Assembly: GCF_020382885.2 (NCBI RefSeq)
Contig: NC_058507.1
Location: 2,373,715 to 2,437,714 of the forward strand
Source: Scatophagus argus
Taxonomy: Eukaryota; Chordata; Actinopteri; Scatophagidae
Length of the DNA stretch: 64,000 nt
Reading direction: 5' to 3'
The position numbers were made by a program, and so were the translations under genes. Positions 47,727 through 58,256 of the stretch are shown here, piece after piece. The number at the start of each line of letters is the position of its first letter. Within the stretch, counting starts at the first letter, position 1. The notes under the pieces were generated by a model. It did not search any database and had not been told where the DNA came from. It saw only the letters and a list, made by a program, of their open reading frames with translations.

Positions 47727-48925
47727 AGCCCCCTCCTCTAGGTGTGGGTTTGGATAGAAGAGATGGAGAGCGAGGTGGCGGCTGCGGCGGCAGCTGCGGC
47801 GGCGGCGGCGGCTGTAGCAGCAGTTCTGAGCTCAGCGTTTGCTCTTTTCAGCTGCAAACTGTGTTGGTATGAAGAGCAGCTGAGCGTGGTTGACTTAATT
47901 TGATTGTTTTTATCTTTGCATTTCATTTTAAAGCAAGCAATGCATAGGCAGTGAGCTTGAATCTGCGCCTGTCAGCTCATAACGTTTACAAAGAAAAAAA
48001 AATGCATTCCCTGCATTTTGCCTTTTTATTCTCTCGTTTGCCAAACTCCCTCCACGATCTGTAAACAGCTCCGTCTGTGAAGAGCTCTCGGCCTGTTAAA
48101 CTGTGATTCGAATTTGCCAAGATAAGAGAAACTGCAGGTAGTCTCGTGTGCCTTAATCTGATTCGCCAGGAAGACGGCAGGTCATCTGGGGTTTGAACGT
48201 TTTTGAAACTGACGCCACTCGCCGGTTTTCTAAATAGCTTCCGTTTTCTTTATCACGACAATCAAGTCGACAGCTGCAGTCATAAGTTTGTGAAGGACTG
48301 ACCCCGGTGGCTGCGTCACCATGCAGATGTGTGCTGATGTTTTTAATTCTGACAGATGGCCGTCACAGCTAAAGCATCCTGCTGGGTTTTCAATTAAAAC
48401 CTGCAGAAATAATGACAGATATTATCTGGGAAGCTTTAAGTCCCGTTTTACACCCAGAGGTAGTATAATTTATTGTTTATTTTTGTTTTTATTTTTCCAT
48501 GTACTTGATTTGATGGAATAGTCTTTAGGTAATCATTGCAGTTTTTAATGGCTTTTGCTATTGAATATGATAATAAATGGAATATTTCTGCTGGAATTGT
48601 GGGTGTGAATTAGCGTCGTAAGACTACAGTATATTTTAGCTTGAAGTTTACTTCATATTATGTTTGAGGCTTAGTGCTTTAGAGCACTTAAATCTTTCCT
48701 TTTACTTTATTGATGAACTTAAAAGAGGTTTTAGAGTTGGATTTAAAGAAAAAAAATGTAAATACTATAAAAAATCATTTGCTATTCAATCATTTTGATT
48801 TTAATAAGTGATTTATTCTCCCAGTAGTGTGGTTTTGAGTGCGTTCTAGGATAAAGCGATGCATGTTAATGCCTTGAGTCTTGAATTGTAAAATGCAAAA
48901 AAATATAAAATAACAGTTGATTGTA
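47727..48925 (+). other. larp1b: larp1b 3' UTR
   Basis: AT-rich sequence follows the stop, with a GCN repeat at 47776-47825 and candidate poly(A) signal AATAAA at 48572-48577. The end is inferred. Confidence 0.5.
47776..47825. repeat. GCG/GCA/GCT trinucleotide repeat in the larp1b 3' UTR
   Basis: About sixteen GCN-type triplets lie 50 bp downstream of the larp1b stop. The minus-strand reading is a run of alanine codons, which is only a by-product of the repeat. Confidence 0.8.
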
Positions 48926-48929
48926 AGGA

Positions 48930-49865
48930 CCTGGAGTCTGTGTGGTCTGTCCTACTTTCTGCGTCTCTCTTCTGGAGCCTGATCAGCAGGTTTTTGTTGG
49001 GGGTTAAATTCATCGGCCGTCTGATGATCTCAGCCGGCTGTAAATCTAAAGTTCCCCGGTTGTCCTCTGTAACCGAGAAAACAAGCAGTTAGGAGGAAAA
49101 AGTGTTTACACAGAGTGTGCAAACAGCGTAGAGATAACACCTGAGTGAAAAGGACGTCAAGGTGTGAGATAAAGCAAAGACAATGATTAAACGTGTGATA
49201 ACAAAAAGGCCACACTGTCCAACAGAGGTGGAAAGTTATTGCAATAAAATTCAGTCCTCTTAAATCCTACTTTTACAACCTTAAGAAACATGACACCGAC
49301 AGATGGAGAAACGGACAAAGTAAATATCTAAAGAAGTTTCTGAAAAGGAGGAATTTACTGGGTTGTTTTCTTGCAAGTAAGTGCCTGGTTGTTACACTAC
49401 GGGTCGCCTCGCAGGGACAAAACACTGCAATCCAGTCTCTGTTCAGAACGGTGGGCGGGTGTTTTGCTCCCTTCACGCGTCGCTCGGAATTTTCACTCAT
49501 GTTGAACAGTATGGGGTTTTCAAGTGCTTTTCTACATCATCTGTGATGTTAGTAATCCATGTGGCCTAATAAGTTGGACAATACAAATAAATAAGACAAC
49601 AAACGATGCAATGAAATAATAAACTTTTTTTTCAGTTTGGCCAAGCTGGTACATACGTATACTGACTGACAGCAATAAACAAATCTCTAATCACAACTAT
49701 TGATCGGTGTTGGTGCCTGTATTACCTGCGTCACATCTGCAAATCGATGAGCTTGTGTTTGTTTTTATCTACAAGTTTAAAAGTCCGTCGATTTTGCTGA
49801 AAGAGTATTTTAAACACTCCGTCTGTCGTGCACTAAGCCGAACATTTACGAAAGTGGGGATAAGT
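48930..49865. other. larp1b-pgrmc2 intergenic DNA
   Basis: No gene recognised. Confidence 0.45.
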
Positions 49866-49869
49866 TGGA

Positions 49870-50045
49870 TTTTAATGTCGTAATGTCGTAAATACGTGTT
49901 TTAAATGTAGGCTAGTCAGTCCGGACTAGTGCCAGCCTAGTCAAGCGAGCATGAACTGATGAAGCCTCTTGGATGAGAGGTGAAACGTCTTCAAAGACAA
50001 ATAACTAAGTCCAGTTGCATTCGATTGAATTTCCTTGAGATAACA
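49870..50045 (+). mobile_element. Penelope-like element end fragment
   Basis: GATGAAGCCTCTTGGATGAG then AGGTGAAACGTCTTC, followed by AAGTCCAGTTGCATTCGATT and TTCCTTGAGATA, is a terminal sequence of Penelope-like elements found widely in fish genomes. No coding part is present here. It ends about 170 bp before the pgrmc2 ATG. Confidence 0.6.
49952..49993 (+). ncRNA. Hammerhead ribozyme-like motif
   Basis: Hammerhead core pieces occur in order: TGAA (49952-49955), CTGATGA (49956-49962), a stem II of CCTCT/AGAGG closing a TGGATG loop (49965-49980), GAAAC (49982-49986), GTC as cleavage triplet (49987-49989), and TTCA (49990-49993), which pairs with the first TGAA as stem I. Stem III is reduced to the self-complementary ACGT, as described for dimer-forming hammerheads of Penelope-like elements. 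An extra A-G between the core and stem II is a departure from the simplest consensus. Activity is not shown. Confidence 0.55.
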
Positions 50046-50213
50046 GGGTAATCGATCATGAAAGTAATCGTCCTCACTGCACAGAGGCACAACCTGCGCC
50101 ATGCATGCACAATGTAACAGCACGCACCGCTCGTTCAACTAGTGGTTCCGCAATTCCCGGCAGGACATGAACGCAGCATCTGGCCAGGGGCGGGTAGGCG
50201 CTAACTGTGCAGT

Positions 50214-53200
50214 ATGGCGGACGATGGAGACAGTTCGAGCGGACCAGTTGACACAAGCGGCGGGCAGGGGGCAGCGGATGAGTCGGACGGGCTCGGCCTC
50301 GGTGGGATGTTGCTGAATATCAGTATTTTGGTTCTTGTGGTGGCGGTCTGTCTGGCGGTATACCGGCGGTGGGGCAGGCGGCTCGTCTGTGACGCGGCCC
50401 AGGGCGACGAGGCCTCGGCGCTTCCCAAGATGAGGAGACGGGACTTCACTCTGGAGCAGTTGCGGGAGTATGACGGACTCCAGAACCCTCGCATCCTGAT
50501 GGCTGTCAACATGAAAGTTTTCGATGTGACTAGCGGCAAAAAGTTTTACGGAAAAGGTGAGTTGGCAGCGGGTAGATCTCGAACTGACATCTGGCCGAGT
50601 TGGCTGACACGTCCCCGCTTGTGGTGAGTTGTCCTGAACAAAAATTTGGGCGCAAACCGATGTGGTTAGCTTAGCTCTTTTGGCTTTGTCTGTGTTTTTG
50701 AATGGGATGCTAGCTGTTAGCTAACGAGCACGGCGTGTGGAGTCGTCACGCCTGTGGTGATTTTTTTTGAACACGTATGAACTTTTTATCCACGTACACG
50801 TTGTTAGCCCGTGGAACTTTTTCGGGTTGAGCTCTGGCAGCAGTGTACGGTTTAAACCAGCTAGCCTGCTAACGTTAGCCCGTTAGCTTGTGCACACAGA
50901 CACACTGCACTGTCTGGATGGCTGGTCTGGAGCCGCCGCTTGTTTACAGTGATGGGACTCTCCGTGCATGGACTTGGGTAACTTTACACCGGTCTTTTAA
51001 TCTTTAGGGATGTCACTTTTGCCGTGTTTGATAGCGCGGAGGCTAGCTTAGAGAGTAAAAGACGTTTTTAACCTATTGGAGCTCTGTGCAAAGTTGAACA
51101 TATAATTATAGTTCAGACAAAAACAGCAAAAGAATAACACGAGTCTTTTGTTTTTAAGTCTGAAAAGAATGGCTGGCCTGCTGCTCAACATTTTTTCTGG
51201 CCTGGCTGACTCGCCCCTCAGCACTGTAATAAACTATAATTATTCATTCACAGCTGCCTCGCGTGTCATGTGTGCTATGCCACACCGTCAGGACCGAGCA
51301 GGCTGCTCAGTGCACCCAGCAGTGACAGACACTTTTAGAGCCACGCCGGAGCTGGCAGGCCCGTATCTTAAATGGTCCGGGTCCTCACAGTGGGCTCGGC
51401 GCTGGCTCAGCTCGTTGATCAGTCCACAAGTCAGCTGACGGAACAAAAGCCATTCACGGCATGCTGGGTAACGAAGTGAATGTTAAAAGTAATAGTAAAC
51501 GAATAAAATATCAAACATTGTCTGTGTTTGGCTTCTGCAAAGTGAGCGTCTGCAGCTTTGCCTTGGTGAACCTTTGCAGTGTTACTTTTATAGAGTTAAA
51601 GATTAATTAAAAGTTGGCTAGAGGAGGGTCCTGCTGGAGCTGTCATTTACAGCTGAGGCTCCGGTTTATTATTCAGGCACAGATCTGGCTCAGTGATTTC
51701 TTCTTTTGTTGTAAGTCACGATTCACGGCTTCAAAAAAGCAAAGTGAATGTAATGGAGGACAGTACATTGGAAAGCATCAGCGTGTTGCCGCGGCGTCAC
51801 TCAGGCCTGCTGTGAAGTGGGATGATCAGATTTATCTTGCTCGGTCTTGTAGTTATGCGAGGTAGGAGCACATCTAATCTTTGAGGCGATAAGGCTGCCT
51901 TGCTTCACGCTCAGCAGTTTGAACGCCGGACTGGAGTGGTTTTTCCTGTCTTGCACAATTACAAGATGAAAACCTGAGGGCCTGCAGCGTTTTCACATGC
52001 TGGTCAGATGATGTTCTGGACGACAGCAGCAGATTAAAACACAGGAAACTTCAGGGGAGGCCTTGTTGATGAACTTTAATCAAGGGTGTTAAACAAGTCT
52101 GGTGTCTGTCAGATAACTGGACATTCATTTTAACGACGAATCGCTGCAGCTCTGTTTACCTGCGATGCGTCCTGTGAGGCCGTTCACGGGCGCTCTGAGT
52201 TAACCAGAATCCCAGTGAATATTGTATTTCACATCATGATATCACCTCCATATTGATACATCTTTCAGCTCTAACAGCAGCATCTTAAAGACTTTCTGCT
52301 TAGTCACCCTCGACGGTTTTCAGGAAAAGAAAAGCTCTTCAGACTTTTGTCCTTCAGTGAACTCACTGTATCCACGCTGCACTCAAGTGGTTTACTTGTT
52401 GGCAGTTGTGGAGGATTTTAATGTGAAGCAGCAGCAGTCACATGATGTGGGCTTGAGGTAATCACTAAAGGTTAACTTGTTTGAATGGAGCTGTTTTGGT
52501 GCCATTTTTAACTACTTTTATTCTCGCTAAATCAGTTTGGCTGGATAGTTGATTGTGTCCGCTGGTTCATCCCAAGAGTCAGCAGTGGGCTCGGATTAGC
52601 TCACATTCAAACACACTAGCTTACCTGTGGGAGAGGATGATAAATCAAGAAACTGCCTGGTTAGACTTGTGTGTTCTTTCTCTCAGATGGTCCTTACGGC
52701 ATTTTCGCGGGTCGGGATGCTTCGAGAGGCCTGGCCACCTTCTGCCTGGAGAAAGACGCCCTGCGGGACGAGTACGACGACTTGTCAGACCTCAGCGCTG
52801 TACAGATGGAGAGTGTGAGGGAGTGGGAGATGCAGTTCATGGGTAGGCTTGCTTCCTGATGTTTCCACCAGAGAAAAATGCTCCTTAGTAATTGATTGGA
52901 CTCAAATTTCATGGCTCGTCGCCCGTGAAATCCAGTCAAGCTGAGGATCTGTCATACAGGCCCAAGACACAAATGACTTTCTGTGTTTTGGTGCTTGTAA
53001 ACTTCTGCGAGAGCATTTGCTGCTTCTTTGTGTTGTATTACACTTTGTCCAACGTGTGTTTTGTTATTAAATTAGGAGAATTTAAAGCTGGCTGGTACAC
53101 AAAGCAGCGTTTGTGAATGGGCTGTTGAACAGTTTCATCCACACTGTCCTCCAGCTGTCATTGCTGTCAGATATATTGTACCCTGCGATTGACTGGCGAC

Positions 53201-54930
53201 CAGTCCAGGGTGTACCCCGCCTCTCGCCCGTAGTCAGCTGGGATAGGCTCCAGCTCCCCCGCGACCCTGATGGATAAGCGGTATAGAAAATGGATGGATG
53301 GGAAAAGCTCAGCGCTCAGGAGCGATGTTTCATATTGTGATGCAGGCTGCTCGGGTGTTAATCTGCACAAAAGAGAAAGATGGAGGGTGAAAACTTAGAG
53401 CAGATGTGCGTTTATGATGTGCGCACTTATGATGTGCACACTTCAACAATCAGACGTTCATCTGTACACGTCTGCCTGATGTCGTTACAGAAATTCAAAA
53501 TAAAAACTGTTGGCAGTCAGGAACGTCTTTGATTAACAGCTCTGGAAAACCTGACCAAAATCAGTGAGAATTGGGCATTTTTAAAGTTTTTAACTGGGGA
53601 CTAAATATCAGTCGAACGGCATAAAAGTATTTTAATGAGCAATTATTCGTTTGAGTAATTTTTAAGGAATAAAAGAGGTTCCTTCCTCTCCAGAGAGCCC
53701 AGAAAACGTTGACTCTTCGATGCACTGCAGATTGTCTCTGCGCTCTTGCAGCTGAACCAGCTGGATGGTGAAACGTAACACGTAGCGACTCCACAGTCTG
53801 GTAATCACACGGAGGGAAATTAAATCCATAGTCGGGGCTGACTTTTGTGGAGAAGACGTCACGACAGACGTGTTGCATGAAATCAAAAGCAGGAGCATCT
53901 GCGATTCTCCCAGGATTGCGTTTCTTTCTGCCCCCGTCTGTCGAGCAAACGTATGAAGAAAAAAAAACAGTATTTGTAGCAAGAACAACAAGCTCATTTC
54001 TGAAAAGTTCACCTGAACTTTGGAGGATAGTCGGGACAGAAGTGCAGTAAACGCAAGCTAAAAACATCCTGTGCCAACACATCTGCTGAAAAACAGAACA
54101 GGAACCAGCGAAACTGGATGGAAACACAGGCTGCTTTTTCATAGGCTTTTATGTGTCAGTATGTCAGAGCACATAAAGTGTAAACGTGACGCAGTTTTAA
54201 ACACTAATAAAACTTTACCTCAAAGGTGCTATTTATTGTCAAGTCCGGCGTCCTTTTCGAATCCCGGGTGTCTGATTTTGGACTTAAACCCTCAAAGTAA
54301 AATTGGGCCTCTGCTTACTTAAATAACAAGTCTGCTTTGGCACAAATAACACGTGTGAAAACGGACTCGTGGCTTCGGAAGTTGGTGGCCCCCAAATGGT
54401 GACAGCTAAAAAAAAAATAAAAATTAAAAATATCCATCAAAATTTTCCAGAAGTGAAGGTGAACCTTTCAAACGTCTCATTTTGTCCAAATCAGAGATTC
54501 ACCTTATCATCCCACAAGCTGCGCTGAAGAGAGTTTTTACTGCTGTGCTTTGTTTTCAGGGACAGGAAACTGAATATTCTGGCTTTGAACTGTTTGAATG
54601 TGTCTACCTGCACTTTTCTGACATTTTTCATCTTTTCTTGCTTTTGGTCAGATCAGATGATGGTGTCAAAAGACAAATCGATGGTCCAAATAGTTTGTGA
54701 TTAATTTCCTGCGGCTGCCGAAACGATTAAGTGACTGATTGTTCACACTGCAGCGTACACTAACGGCCCTTAGGAGGATGTTGCTCCTGCTGAAGCTTCA
54801 CTCTTAACGCGAGTTTCATCGATATCTTCCAGAAAAATACGATTACGTCGGGAGGTTGCTGAAGCCCGGAGACGAGCCGTCGGAGTACACGGACGAGGAG
54901 GACATCAAGGACCATCTGAAACACGACTGA
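50214..54930 (+). CDS. pgrmc2: Membrane-associated progesterone receptor component 2
   Basis: ER/nuclear-envelope haem-binding MAPR protein linked to haem trafficking and P450 support. Three exons: 50214-50556, 52687-52842 and 54833-54930, all in phase, giving 198 aa. A short acidic lumenal N terminus precedes one transmembrane helix at about residues 27-46 ([20 protein letters not shown]). The cytochrome b5-like domain covers about 70-170: [40 protein letters not shown] (with the Tyr of KFYG that coordinates haem in the family), [15 protein letters not shown] and SVREWEMQF. The end is [14 protein letters not shown], as in vertebrate PGRMC2. PGRMC1 is less likely because of the [17 protein letters not shown] tail and the larp1b neighbour. 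The start is the first ATG of the frame, in GC-rich sequence. Confidence 0.95.
50557..52686 (+). other. pgrmc2: pgrmc2 intron 1
   Basis: The first 500 bp are rich in GCTAGC/GTTAGC words (50665-50725, 50860-50893, 51038-51048). No exon or recognised repeat is seen in the rest. Confidence 0.45.
53185..53302 (+). repeat. SINE-like repeat, 3' part
   Basis: GCGATTGACTGGCGACCAGT, CCAGGGTGTACCCCGCCTCT, GGGATAGGCTCCAGCTCCCC and GATAAGCGGTATAGAAAATG match the 3' half of the repeat at 491-755. It lies in pgrmc2 intron 2. Confidence 0.65.
53400..54832 (+). other. pgrmc2: pgrmc2 intron 2, remainder
   Basis: A 193-codon minus-strand frame at 53561-54142 has no recognisable domain and no splice or start support. 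TTATGATGTGCGCAC is repeated twice at about 53412-53440. No other feature is seen. Confidence 0.4.
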
Positions 54931-55378
54931 GCGGCTCCATCACACCGACCAAAGCCTGGAGCCCCGAACAGCTGCGACAGACCGCCTCCCCCCAGACCTC
55001 CTCCTCCTCCTCCTCCTCCTCCTGCCCCATCGCTCTACCAGCCGCTCCTTTCCCCCCAACTCCCCAAACTCTTCACGTCCTGAATCTGTCCGGTGGCGTG
55101 GCTGTTCTGGAAGGGCAAGCCTCAACGCCCAGACCTCCCTCCCTCTTCATCCTGCGACAACAGGGGGCTTTTTTTAAGGACAGAAAACACGTCCGGCGGG
55201 GAGAGAGAGGGCTTGTGCCATTATAGGTGTATTTGAAACAAAACCACAAAATATCGTAGTCATTTTGTCCAGAGGGGGGGACACCGCGGTCGCCGCCGAG
55301 TGCTGGGTGGAAGTTGGTCACAGGTAGTCAGAGAAACACGTTGGTCAAAGGTGATCAGTGGATCAGGATGGGGAAACA

Positions 55379-55418
<40 letters not shown>

Positions 55419-56517
55419 TTTTCTTGTGTTTTTTTTAAATATTTGGTTCAGTCACGTCGCACCTGAAACTGCTTCAGCTTCGGACAGCTCATCAATCACT
55501 TCTGTCTTTCGGTTCAAATCATTTCGCCCTGTTTTCCGGCGGGCGGCGCTGTGGTCTGAACGGCGCTGTGGAGACTGGCAGGGCGTCGTATTTTCCTGTT
55601 GTGTTTGTAGTGTATGCACTACTAGTTTTCTTTGTTTGTCACCATGTGATTGTATTTGTTGAGTAGCATCGAGGGAGGGAAGGTTTTTTTGTTTTGTTTT
55701 GTTTTGGGTTTATTTTATTTTTTTTGTTTTGTTTGTTTTTTTGATGCATTTGGGGGTTTAAAGGTCCTTTGCCATATGAATCTCGTTTTGAATCACATCA
55801 GACGGACTGAATCACTGATCAGGAATACAAAGGGAAGGTGATAAGGCAGTCCCAATCAATCGACTCAATTGTTTACATGCCTCACAAGCCAGCTGTAAGT
55901 CTGTAGATTCCCCTGAAAATGGTCCAAGTATTAATTGTGCCTTATTTTGTTTGTTGCGTCAGTCCCAGCGGAGGAGGCGAGCGGAGGGATGGAGGTGTCG
56001 GTTTTTCCCAGACTTTAGAAGAAGGCAAACGTTCTGTGAGTCGTCTGCGCACAGACTGTAATTTTCTCCCACGTCACGAGCTTTGTAAATAGACCGTATG
56101 AATTACTCAGTGTTACTGCCATATTTATGTAGTCGATGAACTCCATATATGTATAATGCTGTGTTGTACTGGCCAAAACCCCCATGATTTGTTTTGTTTT
56201 GTTTTGTTTTTCTCTTTTTGTTCTTAACTTCTTTTTAAACGTGGGTGAATTTCCAAAAAAAAATTAAACAAATAAATAAAAAGAAAGGAGCGTTGGCAGA
56301 GTGCTGCAGGGCGGGACCGGGGAGCTGTTCTTGCTTTTTGGAAGACGTTGCTTATCCTGTAAATATATCTATCATTTTATTAAAGCATGTGCACCAACAA
56401 AGTGAGCTATGCCACCGATTCACACCACGTCGTGTATTTAAATGTTGGCTGTGTGTGTGTGTGCGCGTGCGTGTCCGCGTGACCGAGACAGGAAGGGATT
56501 TGTTCATGCATAATAAA
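54931..56517 (+). other. pgrmc2: pgrmc2 3' UTR
   Basis: A long non-coding tail ends at AATAAA (56512-56517). It includes CTC repeats at 54997-55023, a TC run at 55383-55415 and TTTTG runs at 55700-55740 and 56190-56212. Confidence 0.5.
55383..55415. repeat. TC microsatellite
   Basis: (TC)n of about sixteen units in the pgrmc2 3' UTR. Confidence 0.95.
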
Positions 56518-56519
56518 TC

Positions 56520-57480
56520 GATTTGGTTAATAACTGAAGATGTCTGGAATTTATTTGCCTTTAAAGACGACTCGTCTGGGTCACTACCAGGAATCTTGTT
56601 TTGATAGTCCATTAAAACGTCTCACAGTACGCGTCAGGTGAAGCGTGTCTCGTTCACCTCCAGGGAGGAAGATGACGTAGAGACAGGAATGTGGCGCGAG
56701 GGCTGAGACGTCATCCTCGGCCTGTGAGGTCCAGCTGCTCCGAGTGTATTTACAGGTAAAAAATGAACTTGTATCTGCTGTAATAAGGGTCGTCCCCCCC
56801 TCTGCAATCCGAAACCAGATCAGGAGAAGGCCTGAAGTGGTCTGGGACGCTTCAGGGCGGGACGAGAACAGGAAACAAAAGTGATGACGAGAAGAGAGAC
56901 TTTCAGATTAATGTGCGACTTTTCCCACTATTAGTAAGCACGACGTCAGAGATCAGGTGTTGCCTTTGAACGAAACAGTGGGAGCGGAAGTGGTCCTTTG
57001 CTTTGCTGTAAGTGACGGTGCACAGAGCAGAAATACACAAAACCTCACAGACGAGTCTGCAGGGACACGTCGGTGGTCGGCTGTCCAGACGGAGAGCAGA
57101 TCCCAAACACCGGGAGGCAGTCTGCCTTCAGTCCGCGCTCAGGGCGCCACGGCTCCACTTCACCTTCAACAGATCGCCGTGCTGCTGTCCTGATGTGCAC
57201 AACATCATCTAAAACGGAGACAAACAGACACGTGGTGCTGTCTGCGCTGTGAGTTGCAGACTTTTGGAGATACCAGCTGCCTTCTCCATCATAACAGAAC
57301 ATCTGCTCACGATGAGCTGCTGCACAAAGAAAATAGTTCCTACACCAAACTGTGGATTATGTGAGATAAGATCAGATGACCAGGTCAGGATTTACCGACC
57401 GAAACACTGAGTTTTTCAAACATATTTTTTGACACTGCAGCCGTAGTTAAGTGTCACCTACTTTCATTAAACTTACTTAG
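56520..57480. other. pgrmc2-asmt intergenic DNA
   Basis: No gene recognised. An E-box CACGTG occurs at 57229-57234, about 900 bp upstream of the presumed asmt first exon. Confidence 0.4.
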
Positions 57481-57489
57481 ATTAGCTGG

Positions 57490-57750
57490 AAAATACAAAG
57501 AATGTATTTAAAGTTAAATGCAAAAAACCTTTACATCCAGTGGAGTAGCATTTCAGAGTGTGGTATTAGTACTTTTACTTAAGTAAAAGATCTGAATGTG
57601 TCTTCCACCGCCAGTTATCAAAGAAAAGTACTTTCTCCTCTGAAGTGTAGTGAAGTAGAAGTACACAAAAGAAATACTAAGGTAAGTACAAAGCTGTAGC
57701 TGAAAACAGAACTTGAGTAAATGTATTTGGTCACTTTCCAACCACTGAAA
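57490..57750. repeat. TACTTAAGTA-family repeat
   Basis: AGTACTTTTACTTAAGTAAA, GTGTCTTCCACCGCCAG, AGAAGTACACAAAAG and GTAAATGTATTTGGTCACTT form a diverged copy of the fish family also seen at 30720 and 32040. Confidence 0.55.
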
Positions 57751-57884
57751 CAACTTCATCAATGTTCATTCATGTGAAGATGATGAAATTCTCCACATTA
57801 ATAAAACGCCGTGTCGTCAGCAGCAGCTCAACAGCGCCCCCCCAGTTGCTGCGGATGAACCCGGAACTGCACCCCGACGCTGAG

Positions 57885-57890
57885 TAATCT
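57885..57890 (+). promoter_or_regulatory. CRX/OTX-type site upstream of asmt
   Basis: TAATCT matches the homeodomain core used by CRX/OTX factors in pineal and retinal genes. A six-base match alone is weak evidence. Confidence 0.2.
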
Positions 57891-58049
57891 GTGCGAGTGC
57901 GTGCGTGTCTGTGGGTGTGTTCAGGTCGATCTACTCGTTGCTGATGCTTCATGATCATCACAGCTCCGGGTCCCACCGTCACTCTCAGGTCTGGAGACGG
58001 GATTGGTTTTATCCGCTGGTGATCCGTCGACCGAACTGATCCCGACATC

Positions 58050-58141
58050 CCAAACACACCACCGACATCTTGGCTGTTTTTGCTCAAAACACCACCCGTC
58101 TCCTCCCCACGGACCGAGTCGCTCTCAGAGGCTTTTAGCAG
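58050..58141 (+). other. asmt: Probable asmt non-coding first exon
   Basis: A consensus donor (CAG then GTGAGT) at 58142 and an acceptor (CATCAG) at 58241-58246 define a 0.1 kb intron in front of the coding exon, so the 5' UTR is likely split. The left edge is not determined. Confidence 0.4.
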
Positions 58142-58256
58142 GTGAGTGACTGCCCTAAAGACAAACGGGTTCGTCCAGGCGGGTGGTAGCTGTTGGGTGG
58201 ATTCCTGACTCACGTCCGGCTGTGTTTTGGTCTGTGGGTCCATCAGGAGGGCAGTC

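Noticed and set aside
47738-47926. Poly-alanine minus-strand frame
   Set aside because: It is the reverse reading of the GCN repeat in the larp1b 3' UTR.
50201-50539. 112-codon minus-strand frame at the pgrmc2 start
   Set aside because: Antisense shadow of GC-rich pgrmc2 exon 1.
53561-54142. 193-codon minus-strand frame in pgrmc2 intron 2
   Set aside because: No family resemblance and an overlapping frame of similar length; likely chance.
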